A stretch of DNA of 64,000 bases from Epinephelus fuscoguttatus. Taxonomy: Eukaryota; Chordata; Actinopteri; Perciformes; Serranidae. The stretch lies in assembly GCF_011397635.1 (NCBI RefSeq), contig NC_064754.1, positions 33,964,043 through 34,028,042 of the forward strand, read 5' to 3'. Of this stretch, positions 58,613 to 64,000 are shown piece by piece. The position numbers were made by a program, and so were the translations under genes. The notes under the pieces were generated by a model. The model saw only the letters and a list, made by a program, of their open reading frames with translations, did no database searches and had not been told where the DNA came from. Within the stretch, counting starts at the first letter, position 1. Every line of letters begins with the position of its first letter.

Positions 58613-59338
58613 GTTGTTTGCTAAGTTGTTTGCTTTGGTCCGAATCGGGGACTAATTTTGTTACAAAGTTGCATAATTGCCTAGAGTTGGTTCATGTTCT
58701 CACCGCAGCATTTACTAGCGGACCAGCTTAAATCCCTCGCGCGAGAAAGCTGCTCTTGATTGGCCAGAATTTCCATATGGGAAAAATTCAGGAAGTAAAC
58801 AAAACATTGAAGAAGAGTACACTTGCGAGATAAATGTGGCACTTTCTAATGTCACAATGGAGGGGCAACTACGCAGGTTGATTTTAGCACTGCTCATCTT
58901 GTATTATATTGCTTGCATTGTTCATTTTAGGCAAACCATACAGTTTGAAAACGAGGCGCGGCTCCAACTAGAAAACAATGTTTTGATGCACTGGATGTGC
59001 TGAATGTGCATATTAAGGCAGTACAGGAGGAAGCGCACATTAATAATCCTCCAGGACTGTAACATGCTCATACTTGTTTAACCCAAACAATGTGTAATGT
59101 GACTGCAGTTGGTTCGGATCAAGGTCGGAACACGTTCTCACCACAAATGAACCGCACCAGAGTTTGTTTGTAACTGGACTGAGACCACCTCTTTAAGAAG
59201 GTTTTGGTCCACTTGTTTTGTTGCACACCTGAGCGTGGTTGCTGTGTTCACACCTGCCCAAATGAATCGCACTTAGGGGGCAAACAAGCTTGAGTTCGAT
59301 TGAACCGAAACCAACAAGGCAGGTGTGAAAGCACCCTA
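58613..59338 (-). mobile_element. MITE (TAGGGTGCTTTCACACCTG end) in the TRIM 3' flank
   Basis: On the minus strand the right end reads TAGGGTGCTTTCACACCTGC, followed by CTTGTTGGTTTCGGTTCAAT, the terminus of a very common fish MITE. Internal text includes 'ttggttcggatcaaggtcggaac' and, near the left edge, 'tttggtccgaatcggggacta'. The left boundary is within a few bases of the TRIM stop codon, so most of the TRIM 3' UTR would be this element, unless the UTR lies beyond it. Confidence 0.7.
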
Positions 59339-59339
59339 A

Positions 59340-62300
59340 CTGACAGGGACGTTGTGGGGAGTCCATTGTGAAAGGTATAGAACTCATAGTGCAGAGTTAT
59401 TTTCTGTAAAAATACATTTTTAAATCACTCTCATTTATTGTTGTTGTATCCACACTCTGTATGTTCCTGTAATATATAGTGATAGTGATCTCATTGAATA
59501 TAAGTTCCTGTTTCCTGTTCGGAGAAATATATGTTGATTTAATACAAACATGGCATGTAATGCAATCCCCTAATGCTAGTAACCTATATTCAGCTGTGTT
59601 GTTTCAATGAGCATTAACATTGTAAGGCTGCATTCATCTGCAGATCGCTGACTAAAATATTGTGTTTGTATGTACAGTAAAAACAAAAATATGATTTTCA
59701 TAACTATGTTTTCCTCAGTGTATAATCACTTGTCAATAAGAAAAGCTGAGCCACTGAGCCAGCCATATTGTTCTACAGTAGCCCAGAATGGACAAATCAA
59801 ATGCTTCCTCTAAATAGAACCATTTGCATTTTCTCCCACGTGCCTGGCACATGGGAGAAGTTTCAGTTTTGCAGCCTCACCACTAGATGTCACTAAATTG
59901 TACATATTGGACCTTTAAGTGTTCATATTTATACAAATATTCTAAAAAAGTCATTGGATGTAGTCATTTTAATGACTGCATTTGTAAATAATTTAACTTT
60001 GTTTAGTGACTCTCTTACATTTATCCTGATGATAAACACTAATCAACACTGGGCACTGACCTTATTCTTGTTGATGATGTATAAAACAGTAATGCACAGA
60101 TTGTCAATATCAAAGTGTAGAAGTCATAATTGTCAATAAATAACAAACAATGGAAAACACAAACACACAACTGTATTATTTGAAACACAAAACTGTCATT
60201 AACATAACAGTCTTATTCTTTACTACTTTATTTCATATTATAAAAAGCCTGTTCATCTGTAAAAGAGCATTCATTCTGCACCAGCATTATGTACTTTCTG
60301 AAGTTAAGAATCTGAAATAAAATATCATAGGCTTTTTGATGTTGTTGCTTTTTTTTTATTTTATTTTTTTCCATTTTTCAAAACCTACTCAACCCACCAT
60401 GACTTTATATATGAAATGAGTTAAAAGGACTGTTTAATCAACTTTTTCTACTAATAATATTCTAACAGCATAAAATATCATTTCTCCTACCTGGATATTG
60501 TAAATCCTCAATCACTTCTCTGACCCTTCAGCATCACCATATTCTTTACATGTTTATACACTTAACATAAACACACTGAACAGACTCTCTAAATAGTCAT
60601 GTTGCACCCTTAACATTGTTCATGACCTTCAACAAACTGCTCCATCAATTTTAACAACCGAACAAGCTTCAAAATGATCAAGTGTCATCACATGCAGAAT
60701 CATAATCCAGTTTAGTGCAAAGTAGGTTTTCACATACAAGGCATTTGCTTAGGTGTTCAGATAAAAAAATAGAATACAAAAAAATATGTAACTGGTGGAC
60801 TCTTGTGTTGTCTGTGATGTGCTGATATGAAGAGGCCTAAACTATGACAGTAAGAGGTTAACTTAATCCTCCTTAATTACTACCATATAACTCCAGCCCC
60901 TCTCCCATGAAGTACAATAGCAGAAGGGCGGCCATATTACATCCAATCCAGTGCAACAAAACACAGAAAACACACCTGACAGCAAGTGGTAAAAACAAAA
61001 TCCTCCGTCAGTTACGACATATAACCTGAGCCCCTACACAAATGAAGTGTCCCGGAATATGTTAGCATATTACGCAATACATTTAGGCAAAAAAATGAAC
61101 TTATAAACAGCTTAACAGTGCTAAAACAGAGAAATTACAACAAGTGCAATGTCTCTTACCTCTCCCATGAAGTACAGCAGCAAAAGGGGAGAAGTACGGC
61201 AGGAGACACCATACGGGTGGGGTACCCCAAAAGGTGTCCTAGTCATATTTATAGGAGTCTATGTACTAAAAACATATGGCTAAACCAACCAAAGCATGAA
61301 CTCTTAACCTTAAAAAAAACTTTAGTGACCTCCCCTATTTAATTTACTAATTTAATTTAATTATGCTGTAACACATTCATCATATCAGAAAAATGCCAAA
61401 ATCCTGAAGGCTTATGTACACTAAAAGTGTCTGCTGAGAGCTCTGGGAGCTGCTCCTGCCACCTTTTCTTTGATAGCCTGTAGCTGTTACAGCAAGCAGC
61501 TAGCGGGACATAATAGAGGATCTCAGAGTCACACACTATCATCTTTCATATCTTTAAATGTTTTTGCCTTTATATGCTTACATACGAATGTGGATATTTT
61601 TAATCTATCTGGAATTTGTGTGGACTTCTCAGCAACCCACATGAGAAAGATTAGTCTTCCCTGTTTTGGCTCACATGATTTGCAAGAGAAATCATTCAAA
61701 GGCACGTACAACACTGCTTTGCATGTTTTTCATGTAACAGACACCAAGCACGGCCATGGCCCTATATGCAAACTTGCAGACAAAGGAAGCAGTCAACCAG
61801 TGAATTGCTAAATAATTGTAGAAATCCAACTGCTGTATTGTTCACATTGAGTGCAAGAGTATATTATGTGTATATTACAACAAGCCTTACTGTTGTATTA
61901 AGGTAAACACTGCAGATGAGTCAGCTGACATTTATGTCAATGGCAGAATTGCCTATGACTACAGATATATAATAAGATGGAGGTCACATTCTAAATATAC
62001 ACAGGTATTTCTTACTCTATTGTATTATTTTTATTCTGTTCTATCCTATTCTACCCTCTACTGTGTGTACTGCAGTGTAAAACTTTAAACATACTGAATG
62101 TAAAGTGTGATATCAGAGGCACTGTTGGATTTGTCAACCAAAACTTAAATGTGGCCTGCAGAGTTTATATTTGCATTCAGTGTTCTCGAAAACAGATTTT
62201 AAAATGTTTTTTTAAATCCCGCATCCATGTTTACAAGCTAGCAGTCGTCTTTGCTGCTGCCCTAGCTTACACATTGAATGTTACCGCCACCTGTACGTAA

Positions 62301-62630
62301 GTGGGATAGTACACAGGCTGTTCTCATGCAATGTTCATAACTTTTCCTACAAAAAACAGTAATGCACCAAAGTTAGCACATATCCCATGTAACCATGAGC
62401 CAGCAGTTTGTGTATAAGTCACGCATATGAGAAGGCTGCAATCACATGACCAATGCGCAGATGACAGGAAGGAAGCAGTCCTTTAAGGTGATAGATTGGG
62501 GTGGTGGATGGGTCACAAAACACAGGACTTTCCCCAGGAGACCAGTGTTGGGAATCATGTGAAACCAAGTGAGCTTTGAGTCATTTTAACATACGTCATC
62601 ATACGGACTGCTGTATGAGGACACACTGTA
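59340..62630. other. Intergenic; AT-rich with a short duplicated phrase
   Basis: No gene seen. A phrase CCTCTCCCATGAAGTACA(A/G)(T/C)AGCA(G/A)AAGGG occurs at about 60,898 and again in the same orientation at about 61,159, so a roughly 260-bp segment may be an old tandem duplication or a repeat with internal periodicity. The rest is AT-rich. Confidence 0.4.
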
Positions 62631-62635
62631 CTATA

Positions 62636-64000
62636 AAGGCAAGGCAAGGCATCTTTTTTTGTATAGCACATTTCATACACTAGGTCAATTCAAAGTGCTT
62701 TACAGAGCAATAAAATGTAAAACATAATAAAGGATACAGATTTACTGTAAAAGAGTGAAGAGAAAAAATATAAAAGGTAAAATTATTTACTAAATGATTT
62801 GTAATAAAAAAAATTATTATAGAAAATAGCAAAAGTGCAGACAAGAGATGCAAAGATAAAAATATTATTTTAAATGAGTTTAAAAATAAGTTTACAGTCA
62901 TTACAGGGTAGAGTAGGCACTGCAAAAAAGGAATGATTTTAGCTTTGACTTAAAAGTGCTCAGAGTCGCAGCTTGTCTAACATCATCTGGGAGGTTATTC
63001 CAGGTTTGTGCTTCATGAAAACAAAATGCTTCTTCACCGTGTTTTGTTCTGACTCTTGGGACGGTCAGTAGGCTAGTCCCAGATATCCTCATTGTCCTAG
63101 AAGGTTCATATGTCACAAGCGTGTCACAGATATATTTGGGCAGTGAGCCACAGCGTAATTTATACACAAGCAGCAAGGATTTAAAATCAATTCTAAAAGT
63201 GCCAGGTAGCCAGTGTAAGGATTTTAGAACCGGAGTAATGTGGTCCTAGTTTTTGTCAGGGCCCTAGCAGCAGCAATCTTGAATAAGCTGAAGTTGCCGA
63301 ACAGTTTACTATCAAAGTCTTACAAACAGACCATTGCAGTGATCTAATCTACTGGAAATAAAGGCGTGGGTGAGCCTTTCAAGGTGTTGCTTTGACATTA
63401 TTCCTCTGACTCTAGCATGTTTTTTAAATGCTAGCGGGCAGGCGACGTTATGGATTTAATGTGGCTGTGGAAATTTAAATCGGAATCCAGGATAACACCA
63501 AGGTTCATTGTGTGACTCTTAGTTATACGAGAGAGAGAGATTTCAAGGTGGGAGCTGACGCTCTGTTTTTCTTTCTGTGGCTCAAAGACAATTATGTTGT
63601 CTTACCTCTGTTGAGTTGGAGTAAATTTTAATTCATCCAATCACTGATTTGCTCAATACGGTATCACAGTAGCTCTACAGGTCCATAATCACCTGGTGAA
63701 AGTTATACTTTATGTATATTTGCGTGTCATCTGCATAATTATGGTGGGCTACTTCATCATTTTGTATGATTTGGCCTAATGGAAGCATACAGAGATTAAA
63801 CAAGAGGGGTCCCGAAATGGACCCCTGAGGAACCCCACATCTCATGGGCATCTGGTCTGACTTATGGTTACCAATCAAGACAAATTACTTCCTGTCATGA
63901 AGATATGAGATATAAGATATGATATGACTTGAACCATTTGAGGACAGTTCCAGAGAGTCTGACCCAGTTTTCTTGTCTTTGTAGCAAAACTGTGTGGTCC
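62636..64000 (-). mobile_element. L2/CR1-like LINE, 3' half, cut by the window end
   Basis: On the minus strand, 63,878-63,675 reads [20 protein letters not shown], then [12 protein letters not shown] motifs with the YADD catalytic pair. Then 63,176-62,901 reads LLVYKLRCGSLPKYICDTLV, SRTMRISGTSLLTVPRVRTK and HGEEAFCFHEAQTWNNLPDD, ending TFKSKLKSFLF, the usual C-terminus of this LINE class. The 3' UTR ends in GGCAAGGCAAGGCATC...TGTATAGCACATTTCA...CAAAGTGCTTTACA (plus-strand text), the classic tail. Stops occur between the RT block and the C-terminus, so the copy is degenerate. The endonuclease and the start of RT lie outside the window. Confidence 0.85.

Noticed and set aside
1..64000. CRISPR arrays, bacterial operons, rRNA genes
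   Set aside because: Repeat arrays lack unique regular spacers, genes are intron-split and no rRNA sequence is present; this is animal DNA.

Overview
The window is eukaryotic and almost certainly from a ray-finned (percomorph-like) fish. Genes are split by GT-AG introns, there are no operons, and most of the DNA is AT-rich intergenic sequence packed with fish-type transposon debris (PIF/Harbinger, hAT, piggyBac, L2-like LINEs, a tRNA-headed SINE, many short TIR elements) and microsatellites. The gene families present (ecto-ADP-ribosyltransferase, cerebellin/C1q-like, TPPP, TRIM with PRY-SPRY) are typical of teleosts.

Layout. 0-22 kb is repeat-dominated. It holds a THAP-like exon, a 1.28-kb foldback element with an 8-bp target duplication, a gag fragment, a decayed Harbinger with Myb-like and transposase parts on opposite strands, a TAAATC-type minisatellite, hAT and MADF remnants, a LINE reverse-transcriptase remnant, a SINE, several MITEs and a broken KMT5A-like SET gene. 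22-27 kb holds an unrecognised candidate three-exon gene. Its last intron contains a VNTR and a duplicated exon/mini-intron unit with a 37-bp palindrome. 30.6-37.3 kb holds a two-exon ecto-ART gene and, 6.5 kb downstream, an orphan copy of its signal-peptide exon. Between and after these lie a piggyBac remnant, two Harbinger remnants and a 570-bp TIR element carrying a RecQ-helicase-like first exon.

41.9-58.6 kb is the host-gene part: a four-exon secreted C1q-domain gene (minus), a three-coding-exon tppp family gene (minus, best match tppp2), and a seven-exon TRIM E3 ligase gene (plus; RING, two B-boxes, coiled coil, PRY-SPRY). I rebuilt all three exon by exon with consistent splice phases. 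The last 1.4 kb is the 3' half of an L2-like LINE on the minus strand that runs off the window.

The genes do not form a pathway, although ART, C1q and TRIM families are all often linked to immunity in fish. I did not find a convincing wholly new system. The least explained pieces are the 23.6-26.3 kb candidate gene with its rearranged repeats, the RecQ-carrying TIR element and the long-armed foldback element.
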